Positions 23,251-32,789 of a stretch of DNA of 48,781 nt are shown piece by piece. The notes under the pieces were generated by a model, which saw only the letters and a program-made list of their open reading frames with translations, was not told the origin of the DNA and did not search any database. Origin of the DNA: an uncultured Acidimicrobiales bacterium (lineage in GTDB: Bacteria; Actinomycetota; Acidimicrobiia; Acidimicrobiales; SHLQ01); NCBI GenBank assembly GCA_905479685.1, contig CAJQNJ010000109.1, positions 1 through 48,781 on the forward strand, read 5' to 3'. Within the stretch, counting starts at the first letter, position 1, and each line of letters starts with the position of its first letter. The position numbers and the translations under genes were made by a program.

Positions 23251-24612
23251 ATGGATCCGATGGGCTATCAAGGTCACTTGAACGTGGTGGCGCGCGTCGT
23301 AGTAGCAGCTGCGCTGGCTGCCGCCTTGCTCGTAGGATGTGGCAGCGACGACGGTGATGAGGCGGTCAGCGCAGCTGGCTCGACCAGTTCGACTGTCGCT
23401 GCCCAACCACCCACTACAGACGAAGCCGAGGACGAGTCCTCGGCAGCTCCGCCATCGACCGACATCGAACCTGTCGAGGGCGAGTCGGCGAATTCTGCTG
23501 ATCTCGACCTGTGGTCGTGGGTCCGACACGAGGGCGCCGAAGTGGGCCTGCCCGAGGATGGCCAGGCGATCGAGGTGACGTCTCTGACGTTCGGTGAGGG
23601 GCTGTTTGTCATGAGTGGGTACCGTCAGCGCGCCGGTGAGGCGGACGGCTTCGTCGAGAGCCCGGTCATCTGGACCTCACCTGACGCCAGTTCGTGGTCG
23701 GCGGTCGATATGGCCGCGGCCGAACCTGGCGAGGGTCTGTACGCAGCCGCGTATGGGAGCCGCGGGTTCGTCGCAGTGGGGGAAGTTGGCGGTGATGCCA
23801 TCGGTGGCCCGCCGGTGGGGGCTGGAATCGTCTGGACGTCGGCCGACGGGCTTTCGTGGACCCGCCATACGCCGGGCGAGTGGGCTGCGTTCGTGCCCCG
23901 GGCGGTGGCACCGACCAATGACGGCGCCTACGTGGCCGTCGGCGCAACCGGCCGGTTCCGGGCTTCGGTGTGGAGCTCGAGCGACGGCACCACCTGGGAC
24001 GAGGTCGCGGTCTTCGAGGACTCGGGTGGCATCACGCTCGAGGATGTTGTTGCCGGGCCAGGCGGCTTTGTGGCCGTGGGTCGGCGGGGGGAGGGCGAGG
24101 GCACCCAAGCCGTTGTGGCTCACTCTGCCGATGGGCTTTCGTGGGTCGACGTCGCCGACGACGAGGTGTTCCCCGCGCCATCGTCGCCTCTGAATGTGGA
24201 GGTGGATAGCGATGGCGGCTTCGTTGCCACTGGCAGCGACCTCGAGTCAGAGTCGCGAGCTGCGCTGTGGACGTCGCCAGACGGCGTGCGCTGGGAGCGG
24301 TGGCCCTTTCAGGCGACCGATAGCTTCGCCTACGTCGGAGACATCGCCACCGTGCCCAACGGTGGCGTGACACTGGTCAGCGGTGCGTTAGCAGACGCCG
24401 ACCAACCCTGGGTCGAGTCTGGCGCTCTGTGGTGGATAGCCACGGTCGAGGGGTCGCCGACACCGGAACTTCTGCCCGTTGGCAGCGTCTCGCTCGGCAA
24501 GGGTGTGTGGAGCGTGACCATCAGCGAAGAACGACTGATGGCGTTGGGACGCGACGGAGAGGACCCCTCCGTCCTCTCCGACCTCGTCGTCTGGACAGCC
24601 ACTTCGGAATGA
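23251..24612 (+). CDS. Secreted lipoprotein with beta-propeller/BNR-like repeats
   Basis: 453 residues. A signal peptide with lipobox LLVGC (Cys about 30) is followed by a Ser/Thr/Glu-rich linker to about residue 85. Five copies of a (I/V)(W/A)(T/S)S-x-DG-x-(S/T/R)W motif follow at roughly 60-residue spacing: WTSPDASSWS, WTSADGLSWT, WSSSDGTTWD, AHSADGLSW, WTSPDGVRW. These are Asp-box-like turns of a beta-propeller as in exo-sialidase-fold proteins. No sialidase active-site Arg cluster is apparent, so it is probably a binding or structural protein outside the cell. Start may be ATG 23251 or 23260; GGAGG fits the latter better. Confidence 0.75.
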   Translation: MDPMGYQGHLNVVARVVVAAALAAALLVGCGSDDGDEAVSAAGSTSSTVAAQPPTTDEAEDESSAAPPSTDIEPVEGESANSADLDLWSWVRHEGAEVGLPEDGQAIEVTSLTFGEGLFVMSGYRQRAGEADGFVESPVIWTSPDASSWSAVDMAAAEPGEGLYAAAYGSRGFVAVGEVGGDAIGGPPVGAGIVWTSADGLSWTRHTPGEWAAFVPRAVAPTNDGAYVAVGATGRFRASVWSSSDGTTWDEVAVFEDSGGITLEDVVAGPGGFVAVGRRGEGEGTQAVVAHSADGLSWVDVADDEVFPAPSSPLNVEVDSDGGFVATGSDLESESRAALWTSPDGVRWERWPFQATDSFAYVGDIATVPNGGVTLVSGALADADQPWVESGALWWIATVEGSPTPELLPVGSVSLGKGVWSVTISEERLMALGRDGEDPSVLSDLVVWTATSE

Positions 24613-24765
24613 GAACCGAGGACGATCCCGCCCCAACGCGAACACCAAACAACGTTTCTCGACAGGGGAGGCGTGGGGTTGGCACGCGGCCGAGTGGGCG
24701 ACGCTCGTTGAGTACGGCAACCTGCGGGTGACTCAATCAGGGATGTGCTGCTATATCATCACCGC

Positions 24766-25593
24766 GTGCCGATCTTCATGGACGTTCACCGACATTTGGG
24801 CGACGTGACCGAAGAGGACATTCGGGCTGCCCACCAGCGTGACCTCGATGTGCAGAGCGACTATGGGGTGCGGTTCCTCACGTTCTGGTTCAACCAACCG
24901 GACGGCCAAGCGTTCTGCCTGGTCGAGGCTCCTAACAAAGAGGCTGCGATCGCGTGCCACAAGCACTCCCACGGGCTGGTGCCGCACGACATGATCGAGG
25001 TGGAGCGTCCGACCGTAGGCCTCTTCATGGGTGATTGGGAGGCGAACATTCCAGACATCGCCCGTGTCGACGGACCGGGCTCAGCACTTGACTCGGGTCT
25101 GCGAGCGATCATGTTCACCGACCTCGAGGGCTCGACTGCAGTCAGCAGCCGTGAGGGTGACGAGCGGGCAATGCAGGTGATCGAGCGGCACGACGAGATC
25201 GTACGCAACGCGCTCGCCGATGCCGATGGACGCGAAGTCAAACACACCGGTGACGGCATCCTCGCCTGTTTCAATACTGTCAGCCGGGCCGTGGACTGCG
25301 CCGTAACTATCCAGCAGCGGTTTGCTGCCATCGATGATCATCGTCCTGGCGGTCGCGTAACGATAGGTATCAGTGCTGGCGAGCCCGTCGACCGCGACCA
25401 GGACATCTATGGCGCGGTGGTGAATCTAGCTGCCCGGATCTGTGGTCATGCCGAACCCGGTCAGACCCTCGTGTCGGCCGCTGTGAAGGAGATGTCCATC
25501 GGGAAATCGATCGACTTCATCGACAGAGGCCAGATTGCCTTGAAAGGCTTCGACGATCCCGTCCGGCTCTACCAGGTAGGCACCATCGGCTGA
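24766..25593 (+). CDS. DUF4242 (nickel-binding-like) domain fused to class III nucleotidyl cyclase
   Basis: 275 residues from a GTG at 24766; ATG 24778 is an alternative. Residues 1-90 match DUF4242/SCO4226-type small metal-binding proteins: PIFMDVHRHLG, EAPNKEAAIACHKHSHG, with several His. Residues 110-275 are a class III cyclase: metal Asp119 in MFTDLEGSTA, K159 and D163 in EVKHTGDG, substrate-specifying D213 and transition-state N220/R224 in DQDIYGAVVNLAARI. The Lys/Asp pair points to ATP and hence cAMP. The protein is soluble. The N-terminal domain could be a metal sensor for the cyclase; this is inference. Confidence 0.8.
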   Translation: MPIFMDVHRHLGDVTEEDIRAAHQRDLDVQSDYGVRFLTFWFNQPDGQAFCLVEAPNKEAAIACHKHSHGLVPHDMIEVERPTVGLFMGDWEANIPDIARVDGPGSALDSGLRAIMFTDLEGSTAVSSREGDERAMQVIERHDEIVRNALADADGREVKHTGDGILACFNTVSRAVDCAVTIQQRFAAIDDHRPGGRVTIGISAGEPVDRDQDIYGAVVNLAARICGHAEPGQTLVSAAVKEMSIGKSIDFIDRGQIALKGFDDPVRLYQVGTIG

Positions 25594-25638
25594 TCTGCGG
25601 GGTTTCGGGCGTGCCCGATGCCGAGAAGTTGGGGCGTC

Positions 25639-25935
25639 CTAGCCGCCGTATACCTCCACGACGTCGAACTCCGCGAACTCTGGACCCTCGGTGCAGAGTG
25701 CGGCGAACTGCCCGGCGAAGGCGCCAGTCTCGGGTCGATTGGAGTTTTCTGCTGCCGACTCCGCCGACTCGAACGAGACAGCCATGACGAAGCTACCCGG
25801 GGTCGATCGGTCTTCCAGCATCGTTCCACCGATCGCTGTGCCGATCTGGATCGCATCAGCGCTCCAACGAGACATGAGTTCGAGTACTTCGTCTTTCTTG
25901 TCAGTGGAGAATGAGATGGACTGCATGTGGGTCAT
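25639..25935 (-). CDS. Small ferredoxin-like-fold protein
   Basis: 98 residues from ATG 25935 (MTHMQSISF). An open frame continues 58 codons upstream but looks non-coding (Pro/Ser/Glu-rich). The sequence has strand SISFSTDKKDEVLELMSRWSAD, GTMLEDRSTPGSFVMAVSFES and a final EFAEFDVVEVYGG, consistent with a dimeric alpha/beta barrel. No catalytic residues are identified. It converges on the cyclase gene. The role is unknown. Confidence 0.5.
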   Translation of the reverse strand: MTHMQSISFSTDKKDEVLELMSRWSADAIQIGTAIGGTMLEDRSTPGSFVMAVSFESAESAAENSNRPETGAFAGQFAALCTEGPEFAEFDVVEVYGG

Positions 25936-26107
25936 CGGATGAATCCGTTCTGCGGGGTCCGCCGACGGATTCTCCGGCGATGGGTGGCCAGCGCTGTGCC
26001 CATCTTCTTCCTCCTGCAGTCGGGGAGTCAAGAGGGCAGAACCTCTCTCAGGACATGGACCGGCGGGAGTGTGGTAGAGAATGTCAGGGCTATCACTAGG
26101 GGGATTC

Positions 26108-26383
26108 ATGCTTTATATGACGAGGTATTCCATTCGCGGTGAGCGGACCAAGGAGCGGATTGGCGCTTTGATGTCGGCGTTCGCTGAGCGCGGTGAGATT
26201 CCAGGAACGGTCGCTCACTACACGGCCATGGATGGGACTGGCGGGTTGCTGATCATCGACAGCGACGATCTGGCAACCATGTATCAAGCAACGCTTGCCT
26301 ACCAAGAGTGGCTGGAGATGGAGGTCACGCCGATCATGACAATCGACGACGCCATACCTCACATCTTGGCATCTCTCGGATAG
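26108..26383 (+). CDS. DUF3303-like small protein
   Basis: 91 residues from ATG 26108, with AGGGGG 4 nt upstream; starts further upstream are less likely. The sequence MLYMTRYSIRGERTKERI, then VAHYTAMDGTGGLLIIDSDD and YQEWLEMEVTPIMTIDDAI, matches the beta-alpha-beta form of DUF3303 proteins (ferredoxin-like, unknown function). It is divergent from the previous gene and lies 63 nt before the MmgE/PrpD gene. Confidence 0.6.
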   Translation: MLYMTRYSIRGERTKERIGALMSAFAERGEIPGTVAHYTAMDGTGGLLIIDSDDLATMYQATLAYQEWLEMEVTPIMTIDDAIPHILASLG

Positions 26384-26446
26384 CGCCCGTCTCGGCCGGA
26401 TCACGATGCGCGCGGTCGTGACGTCGTCGGCCAGGGGGATGTTGGC

Positions 26447-27847
26447 ATGGGTGTGACTCGCGAGATCGTTCGATTCGTCGGAGAGACCAGGTACGAAGAT
26501 CTGCCCCCTGACGCCGTCGCGGCCACCAAGTTGGCGATCCTCAACATTCTTGGGACGACGGTCGCTGGTACCGGCACGCGGATCGGTGCGTTACACATCG
26601 ATCTCGCCAGGGATATGGGCGGCGGTAATGAACAGGCGACCATCCTCGGGGACGGATCGCGGGTGTCGATACCGGCCGCTGCCTACGCAAACGGCAATCT
26701 TGCCTTCGCTCTCGACTGGGAGGACACCCTCTTCTACATCACCCATCCGGGCTTCATCACCGTTTCGTCCGGGTTGGCCGTCGGCGAGAACGTGGGATCG
26801 AGCGGCAGAGACTTCCTACTCGCCGTGGCGCTCGGGTACGAGGTTTTGGGCCGCCTGGGCCCGGCGATGCAGCCGACGCCTGAGCGGGGGAAGCAGGTGT
26901 TCGGCGAGCAATACCACCCGTTCGCCGGCGCTGTTACCGCAGGAAAGCTCCTCGGTCTCGATGATGAACAGATGGATGCGGCCTTCGGGATAGCTGGTAC
27001 GTATGCACCCGTGCCTTCAGCCCACAAGTATTTCGGTGTGGTTGCCGAGACGCGTCCCATGCGAGAGGTGAAGCTCGGATGGGGCTGGATGTGCATGGCG
27101 GGAACGCTGGCTGCTCTTTCGGCTTCACGTGGGTTCGGTGGCGGGCACGGGATTCTCGATGGTGACCGCGGTTTCCACGCGATGGCCGGGTCGGATCGTT
27201 GTGACGTCGACCGCATGACAGCCGATCTTGGAAGCCGGTGGCTGGTCACCGATGTCGAGCCAAAGGTGTATCCGGCGATCGCCCGCAACACGCCTCCGCA
27301 CCTTGCGACGAGAGCCTTGGTTGCCGAGCACGGATTCGGTCCTGATGAGGTGGAGCGTGTCACCGTCCGCGGTATGCAGATGAGCGCCGTCGCAGATTTC
27401 GCTCCGGCGACCGAGGTGGATGCTCAGTTCTCGCTCCCTCACGCGATCGTGATGGCGCTCCTCCAGGAGTCGCCGGGCCCCGACATGTTCTCGCATGACC
27501 GCTTGTTCGATCCCGAGGTCAGGCGTCTGCTGGGGCGCGTTCATCTCGAACACGACACCGACGCAGATGTCCTCTACTTCAACGAGCAACGCCTCCTCTA
27601 TTCGGTGGAGGTCGAACTAACCGATGGACGTCGACTCGCCCGAGAGATCGAGTTCCCACGGGATCGACCGGAGACAGGATGGTCCGAGATCTGCGCGAAA
27701 TTCCAGACCCTGTGCGACGGCGTCCTCACCAGCACGCAGATCGATCGGGCCATCGAACTGGTTGACGGACTCGACCAGTTGGATGATCTCAACGCTCTCG
27801 TCGCAACCCTCGTCCCAGCAAATGCGACGTCAGACCTTTACGTCTAG
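26447..27847 (+). CDS. MmgE/PrpD-family protein
   Basis: 466 residues, the usual family length. It begins VTREIVRFVGETRYEDLPPDAVAATKLAILNILGTTVAGT, the classic MmgE/PrpD opening with the helix leading to the Asp/His active region. Later blocks are GFITVSSGLAVGENVGSSGRDFLLAVALGYEV, FHPFAG-like QYHPFAGAVTAGKLLGLD, KVYPAIARNTPPHLATRAL and HAIVMALLQ. PrpD is 2-methylcitrate dehydratase; other members are cis-aconitate decarboxylase and iminodisuccinate-type epimerases. No prpB/prpC genes are nearby, so methylcitrate cycle function is doubtful. Confidence 0.8.
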   Translation: MGVTREIVRFVGETRYEDLPPDAVAATKLAILNILGTTVAGTGTRIGALHIDLARDMGGGNEQATILGDGSRVSIPAAAYANGNLAFALDWEDTLFYITHPGFITVSSGLAVGENVGSSGRDFLLAVALGYEVLGRLGPAMQPTPERGKQVFGEQYHPFAGAVTAGKLLGLDDEQMDAAFGIAGTYAPVPSAHKYFGVVAETRPMREVKLGWGWMCMAGTLAALSASRGFGGGHGILDGDRGFHAMAGSDRCDVDRMTADLGSRWLVTDVEPKVYPAIARNTPPHLATRALVAEHGFGPDEVERVTVRGMQMSAVADFAPATEVDAQFSLPHAIVMALLQESPGPDMFSHDRLFDPEVRRLLGRVHLEHDTDADVLYFNEQRLLYSVEVELTDGRRLAREIEFPRDRPETGWSEICAKFQTLCDGVLTSTQIDRAIELVDGLDQLDDLNALVATLVPANATSDLYV

Positions 27848-27935
27848 TTGTGAAGTAGGCCATCGCTCCAGCATCGAGTGGGTCGAGGTGCGCGAAGAGG
27901 GCGATTCGTGGTAGCTCGCGTCACCCTGATCGAAC

Positions 27936-30629
27936 TCAGCGAATCGGACCGTTGACTCGACTGTTTGCTTCGTCGAGACATTGCCTTAACCGATTGGCAA
28001 CGATTCGCACCCTCGGTTCGGTCAACATGGCAAGTCGATGACCGGGAATCTCCTCGATTCTCAAATCTCCCCAGAGGAGGTCGTTCCACCCCAAGGTCGG
28101 ATCTGGTTCGATCCCGAGCGGCTGTATCGCGACTGGGAAGATCGCAACGTGGCCTCTATAAGGTCGCGGCTTGTATTCGTGGCTGGAGTCATTGTTCGCG
28201 GTCTCGATCGACCTCAGGTGAAATGCATTCGAGTTCTTGAACCGAAAGCCGAGCCTGGACAAAAGGTTGGTGAGCATGACCTCGGCGCGGACCCTGGTCC
28301 ACGTCAACACCTGTTCTGTCCGGTCGATCGAGTATTCGACCTTTGCTTCCCTTGCGACTTCGGAGAAGTTGCTGCGCTCCATCCCGACTCGGTTCATGAT
28401 GCTGTACGCGAGGCGATGGAACCGCGTGCTCTCGGCTGGGTAGCTCGGGTAGTCCGGGTGGGCGCTCTGAATCATGGCAACGAGCCCGACGTCTTGGCCT
28501 GCGTCCTGTAGCTGTTGGGCCATCTCGTAGGCGATGGTGCCACCCATGCACCATCCGCCGAGGAAATAGGGCCCAACGGGTTGAACCGTCCGGATCTCTT
28601 CGACGTAGTGGGACGCCATGTCTTCGATGCTGCGGGCCGTCGTTTGCTGCCCATTCCTGAGATCTTCGGCTTGGAGGCCGTAGAACGGTTGGTCGGCGCC
28701 GAGTTGGCGAGCCAATTCTCGATATCCGATCACGTTCCCACCGTGCGCGTGCACGCAGAAGAATGGTGGCTTCGACCCCTCTGGCTCGATCGGCACGAGC
28801 GAGGACCAAGCCTCGACCCAACTCTTTCTGCGGATGACCTCGGCCAGCTGACGAATGGTCGGCGCACGAAACAGAATCGCCAGCGGCAATGAACCGTTCG
28901 TGAACTGTTCCAATTGATCGAACAGCGAAGCGGCCAGCAATGAGTCGCCACCTGAGGTGAAGAAGTTGTCGTCGATACCAACTCGATCCAGCTCGAGGGT
29001 GTCGGCCCAGATCTCGGCGAGCGCCTCTTCGAGTTGACCTGTCGGAGCGACATATGTGGCGGTGAGTTCGGTTTTCAGCTTGTCGGCGAGTCCAATACGT
29101 TGCAGCTTGCCGGTCGGCCCCTTGGGAATTCGATCGACGATGAGGATCTGACTTGGAACCTTGAAGCCGGTCAATCGATCGAAGGCGAAGTAGCGAAGCT
29201 CCTGCTCGCTCGTAGCCAAATGTTCGTGGGGGACGACGGCGGCCACCACGTCCTCACCGAGCGTGGGGTGGGGAACCGCGAAGGTGACTGCCTGAGCAAC
29301 GCTGGGATGGTCGAGCAGCGCCTCGTCGATCTCGCGCGGGGCGATGTTCTCCCCTCCACGGTTGATCATCTCCTTCAGACGGCCGGTGATGAATAGACAG
29401 TCGTCAGAATCGAGATGGCCCTGATCGCCCGTCCTGAACCAACCGTCGGTGTAGGCGGCAGCGTTGGCCTCGGGGTTCCCTTCATAACCGAGGGTGACAT
29501 TCAGTCCACGAATCACAATCTCGCCCGTCTCGCCGTTCCGTAGCTGAGTGCCGCTTTCATCCATGATGGACACCTCAGGACCAGCTGCTTGCCCGACCGA
29601 GCCAGGCTTGCGGTGTCCGGGTGGCAGAGCATTGCTGGTCATCTGATGTGAGGCCTCGGTCATGCCGTACGACTCGATGACCGGTACCCGGAACGTCTGT
29701 TCCAGTGCTTCCATGACAACGGGCGGTAGCGACGATGACGAGGACCGGATCAGACGTAGCTTTGCGCGGCCGATGGCCGCTCGGTTCGTGGCGGTGCCCG
29801 CCAACACCGCCTGATGCATCGTGGGCACGGCGGAGTACCAGGTCGGGCTGAAATCATCGAGCCAGCGAAAGAAGAGCGCAGCATCGAAGCCGGGCGTGCA
29901 CACCAGACTTGCCCCGACTGAAAGAGACGACAGCGTGGCCCCGATCAAGCCGTGGATGTGAAAGAGCGGCATTACGTTCAAGCATCGGTCGGCGTCGGTC
30001 AGACCGAGGGTTGAGCCTATGTTGTGTGCCGAAGTGCAGATGTTGCCGTGGGTGAGCGGGACGATCTTGGGTCGCGACGTCGTACCGGATGTGTGCAGCA
30101 CAAGCGCTTGATCATCGGGTTGGGCCATTCCTCCTCGCGTCGGCGGCTGGCCCGGATTCCCAGCGAGGTCGAAGAGGCCGGCTGCGGCGTCTGTTCGAGC
30201 GGTCAGCTCGATCGTGGAGATTCCGTGCCGCGCGGCGACCGCTCTGGCCGGAGAGTCGAGCTCGGATGAGATGATGAGGGCGTCGGCGTTCAGATCCTTC
30301 AGATAGAAGTCGAGGTCGGAATCCCGATACGCGGGGTTGAGGGGAGCGCACGTCGCCCCGGCAGCCACGGCCAGGAATGTGGTCGCCATCTCCGGCCCGT
30401 TGGGTAGGACGATCGCAACACGATCATTGCGACCGATGCCGAACGACGTGAGTTGCTCGGCCGTCTCGCACACGAGGGTATAGAGCTGAGCGTACGTGAG
30501 GGGAGCCTGATCTAGGGCGAGAATCGCGGGCGAATCGGGTGCTCGGTTGGATTGCTCGTCGAGCAACTCGCGAACGGTGAGAGGTCGCGCCGGCGCTTCA
30601 GAATCCGATCGACGTACCGGCAGAATCAT
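27936..30629 (-). CDS. NRPS-like adenylation-thiolation-thioesterase protein
   Basis: 897 residues from ATG 30629 (GGAG about 8 nt upstream). The adenylation domain (about 15-525) has LVLHTSGTTSRPKIVPLTH, PLFHIHGLIGATLSSL, ESYGMTEASHQM, GWFRTGDQGHL and the catalytic Lys508 in PTGKLQR; it resembles plant and fungal AAE3-type oxalyl-CoA synthetases. The carrier domain has GGDSLL with phosphopantetheine Ser563. The thioesterase domain (about 620-890) has GGWCMGG with Cys694 as nucleophile and His864 in PGHRLAM. It should load one carboxylic acid and release or transfer it without condensation. No partner synthetase or phosphopantetheinyl transferase is nearby. Confidence 0.85.
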   Translation of the reverse strand: MILPVRRSDSEAPARPLTVRELLDEQSNRAPDSPAILALDQAPLTYAQLYTLVCETAEQLTSFGIGRNDRVAIVLPNGPEMATTFLAVAAGATCAPLNPAYRDSDLDFYLKDLNADALIISSELDSPARAVAARHGISTIELTARTDAAAGLFDLAGNPGQPPTRGGMAQPDDQALVLHTSGTTSRPKIVPLTHGNICTSAHNIGSTLGLTDADRCLNVMPLFHIHGLIGATLSSLSVGASLVCTPGFDAALFFRWLDDFSPTWYSAVPTMHQAVLAGTATNRAAIGRAKLRLIRSSSSSLPPVVMEALEQTFRVPVIESYGMTEASHQMTSNALPPGHRKPGSVGQAAGPEVSIMDESGTQLRNGETGEIVIRGLNVTLGYEGNPEANAAAYTDGWFRTGDQGHLDSDDCLFITGRLKEMINRGGENIAPREIDEALLDHPSVAQAVTFAVPHPTLGEDVVAAVVPHEHLATSEQELRYFAFDRLTGFKVPSQILIVDRIPKGPTGKLQRIGLADKLKTELTATYVAPTGQLEEALAEIWADTLELDRVGIDDNFFTSGGDSLLAASLFDQLEQFTNGSLPLAILFRAPTIRQLAEVIRRKSWVEAWSSLVPIEPEGSKPPFFCVHAHGGNVIGYRELARQLGADQPFYGLQAEDLRNGQQTTARSIEDMASHYVEEIRTVQPVGPYFLGGWCMGGTIAYEMAQQLQDAGQDVGLVAMIQSAHPDYPSYPAESTRFHRLAYSIMNRVGMERSNFSEVAREAKVEYSIDRTEQVLTWTRVRAEVMLTNLLSRLGFRFKNSNAFHLRSIETANNDSSHEYKPRPYRGHVAIFPVAIQPLGIEPDPTLGWNDLLWGDLRIEEIPGHRLAMLTEPRVRIVANRLRQCLDEANSRVNGPIR

Positions 30630-30958
30630 CGAATGCGCTCCACTGCTCAATCCTTCTGGTTCGTTGTATCGCCGCTCTGGCCCTGTCCGCAAACGTCATC
30701 GGCCTAACACATGAGATCGGCAGCGAAGGTGAGGTATCGAGCATCTCGCGAATGGCGTGAGTCCTCGCGCTTCGACACGACGGCGTTGTGCGTGTCGACG
30801 TGTCAGACATTCTTGATCAGAAGCAACCATCACACGGTCAGCAGTGGGGGCATCACCGAGATCGCCACCTCTGCTCCGGGTCCTGCTCAGTCCAGTCGTT
30901 CAACTCCGCGCCGTAGACCAAGACGCTCAACCATGCAGCGACGTTCTGGTGGTGCTGC
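30630..30958. other. Gene-free interval upstream of NRPS-like gene
   Basis: 329 nt. Short frames exist on both strands, but none has a ribosome site or recognisable protein pattern. It must hold the promoter of the NRPS-like gene and the 3' end of the hydrolase lipoprotein transcript. No clear dyad or promoter was found. Confidence 0.4.
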
Positions 30959-31786
30959 CTAGGCATCCGCCTCCGTGATGGCATCGACGATGATCTGAAC
31001 GGTCTGTTCACCTGCGGGCGCATCGGGAACAACGACCCACTGCTCATCGATCATGTCGTGAAAGATGGGCGTGAAGTGGTTCGCGCTGACCACGAAGAGA
31101 CCAGCGTCATAACCCGCATCCTCGAGGACTCGGTTCGCGCGCTCCGATTCGGTGATGTCACAATTTTCGTCGTCAGTCGCTCCGATGAACGCGAGCGTTG
31201 CGTCCAGGTTCTCATAGCGCTGCAGGTTGAAGCCGTTTCGGTAGTAGCAGCCGGTGATGCCGACGATGACGTCTGGTCGAGGGGCCCCGGTGAAGCAGGT
31301 GTCGTACGTGCCTCCAGGCCCGAACGCAGCTTCCTGGAGACCGTGTTCGATCGCCACAGTAGCGCCCAGTGAGTGCCCCACGATCGTGATGGGCCGTTCG
31401 ATGTCGCCGCCATAGTCGGCAGCAATAGTGCGGCCGAATCGGTATGCGCATTCGGCGTCTTGTTCGCTGTCGGCTAACACAGCAGGGGGCTCGGTGCGAT
31501 AGGTGGGGCTGATCACGACCATGCCCTGTTGCGCGATGCGGCTTGACGTCTCTTCCATGTCCTCCCATGTGTTGGTCGAGCCGTGGAATGTGAACACGAC
31601 AGGCCAGGTCCCTTCGGCGTCGGGGGAGAAGACCGCTATCTCTTGGGTGGTCTCATGGGAGATCACTTCGGTGACCACCTCATATGGGGGTCCGGAATCA
31701 GAGTCGCCGCAGCTGGAAAACACCAAGGCCGAGATCGCCAACAACACGACAAACCTGCATTTTCGCAGGTCGACATTCGTGGCCAT
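30959..31786 (-). CDS. Secreted alpha/beta hydrolase lipoprotein
   Basis: 275 residues from ATG 31786, chosen for AGGAG 7 nt upstream. The signal peptide ends with lipobox FSSC (Cys about 25). The alpha/beta hydrolase part has FTFHGSTNTWEDM (oxyanion region), nucleophile elbow GHSLGAT, a likely acid in GATDDENCD and a His in SANHFTP. It resembles dienelactone-hydrolase/platelet-activating-factor-acetylhydrolase-like secreted esterases. It has six or so Cys residues that could form disulfides in the exported form. Substrate unknown. Transcribed divergently from the YrhK-like gene. Confidence 0.75.
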   Translation of the reverse strand: MATNVDLRKCRFVVLLAISALVFSSCGDSDSGPPYEVVTEVISHETTQEIAVFSPDAEGTWPVVFTFHGSTNTWEDMEETSSRIAQQGMVVISPTYRTEPPAVLADSEQDAECAYRFGRTIAADYGGDIERPITIVGHSLGATVAIEHGLQEAAFGPGGTYDTCFTGAPRPDVIVGITGCYYRNGFNLQRYENLDATLAFIGATDDENCDITESERANRVLEDAGYDAGLFVVSANHFTPIFHDMIDEQWVVVPDAPAGEQTVQIIVDAITEADA

Positions 31787-31967
31787 TGGGTTACTCCTGA
31801 CCTCGTGATCGATCCAAGACTTGAATCCCACGCGAAGTTCTCACCCAGATCATCAGGAAGTTCTCGCTGTCGAACAAGGGCCCTTCGTCACAAAACAGCA
31901 AAGTCACATAAGATCCGGGAGGATGTGCCATCCCGAACTGTGCACGGTCCAGTTGGGATCTGACTCC

Positions 31968-32681
31968 ATGCCTCACCATTTCGTCAACCGGCTACGTTCC
32001 CATGCGCCCGTCGGGGAGGAATCGTCTCGTCGCAACCAAATCAGGTGGGAGTCCGCCAGCGCGGTCATCTACCTTGTAGGCGGCGTGCTCTTCATTTGGG
32101 GCAGCGTCCGGTTCTTCCCTTCCCTCGAGTCCCGAGCCGAAAATCGCGGTGCTTGGATCTTTCTCTTCGGGTCACTGCTGTATCTCGTGGTCACCGGTCA
32201 TGACGCCACAGAGGTGGTGCGGTACCGACGCCAACTCGACCGTCCGCCAACCATGTCTGACCGTTATGAGGTGTGGGCAGCGGCCAGCTACCTGATCGGA
32301 ACGCTGCTCTTCATCGTCGGAAGTATCCTCTTTCTTTCCTGGGTCGGAGATTATGACGCAGGTGCGTTGTGCTTCGTCCTGGGCAGTTTGTTGTTCGCGT
32401 TCGGAGCGACCATCGATGTCCTGCAGATCGTGCAAGCACCCGACATCCGCACGCTTCAGCTCTTGAATCTGACGGCGCTGTCGTTCGTGGTGGGATCAGT
32501 ACTTTTTGCCGTCGCTTCGGTCCCATACCTGTTCACTTTCCAGAATGTCGACGATGAACGGGTCGTTGACGCGTTCCTTGCGGCCCAATTTGTTGTTGGA
32601 AGCGCGTTGTTCCTACTCGGCGGCTTCTTCAACTATCGTCGCGCCCGCCTCGTCATTGACAGTGCGATCGGACCTGAATAG
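31968..32681 (+). CDS. YrhK-like multi-pass membrane protein
   Basis: 237 residues from ATG 31968; ATG 31923 and 31821 are also in frame. Six hydrophobic segments come in three similar pairs, each with a GxxLF(I/L)xGS pattern: YLVGGVLFIWGSV, YLIGTLLFIVGSI, FVLGSLLFAFGAT, FVVGSVLFAVAS, FVVGSALFLLGG. That pattern is the YrhK-domain signature, and the internal repetition suggests duplication of a two-helix unit. Function unknown. It is upstream of the TetR gene by 171 nt. Confidence 0.65.
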   Translation: MPHHFVNRLRSHAPVGEESSRRNQIRWESASAVIYLVGGVLFIWGSVRFFPSLESRAENRGAWIFLFGSLLYLVVTGHDATEVVRYRRQLDRPPTMSDRYEVWAAASYLIGTLLFIVGSILFLSWVGDYDAGALCFVLGSLLFAFGATIDVLQIVQAPDIRTLQLLNLTALSFVVGSVLFAVASVPYLFTFQNVDDERVVDAFLAAQFVVGSALFLLGGFFNYRRARLVIDSAIGPE

Positions 32682-32789
32682 CACTGCGAAGTCCTTGCTG
32701 AGGATCTCCATCCACGCACTCCTGACTGGGCTCGGTCGCCATGGCAAGACGAACCGCTCGCCCGCTTGAGTGGCAGCTAGACTTCCGTC

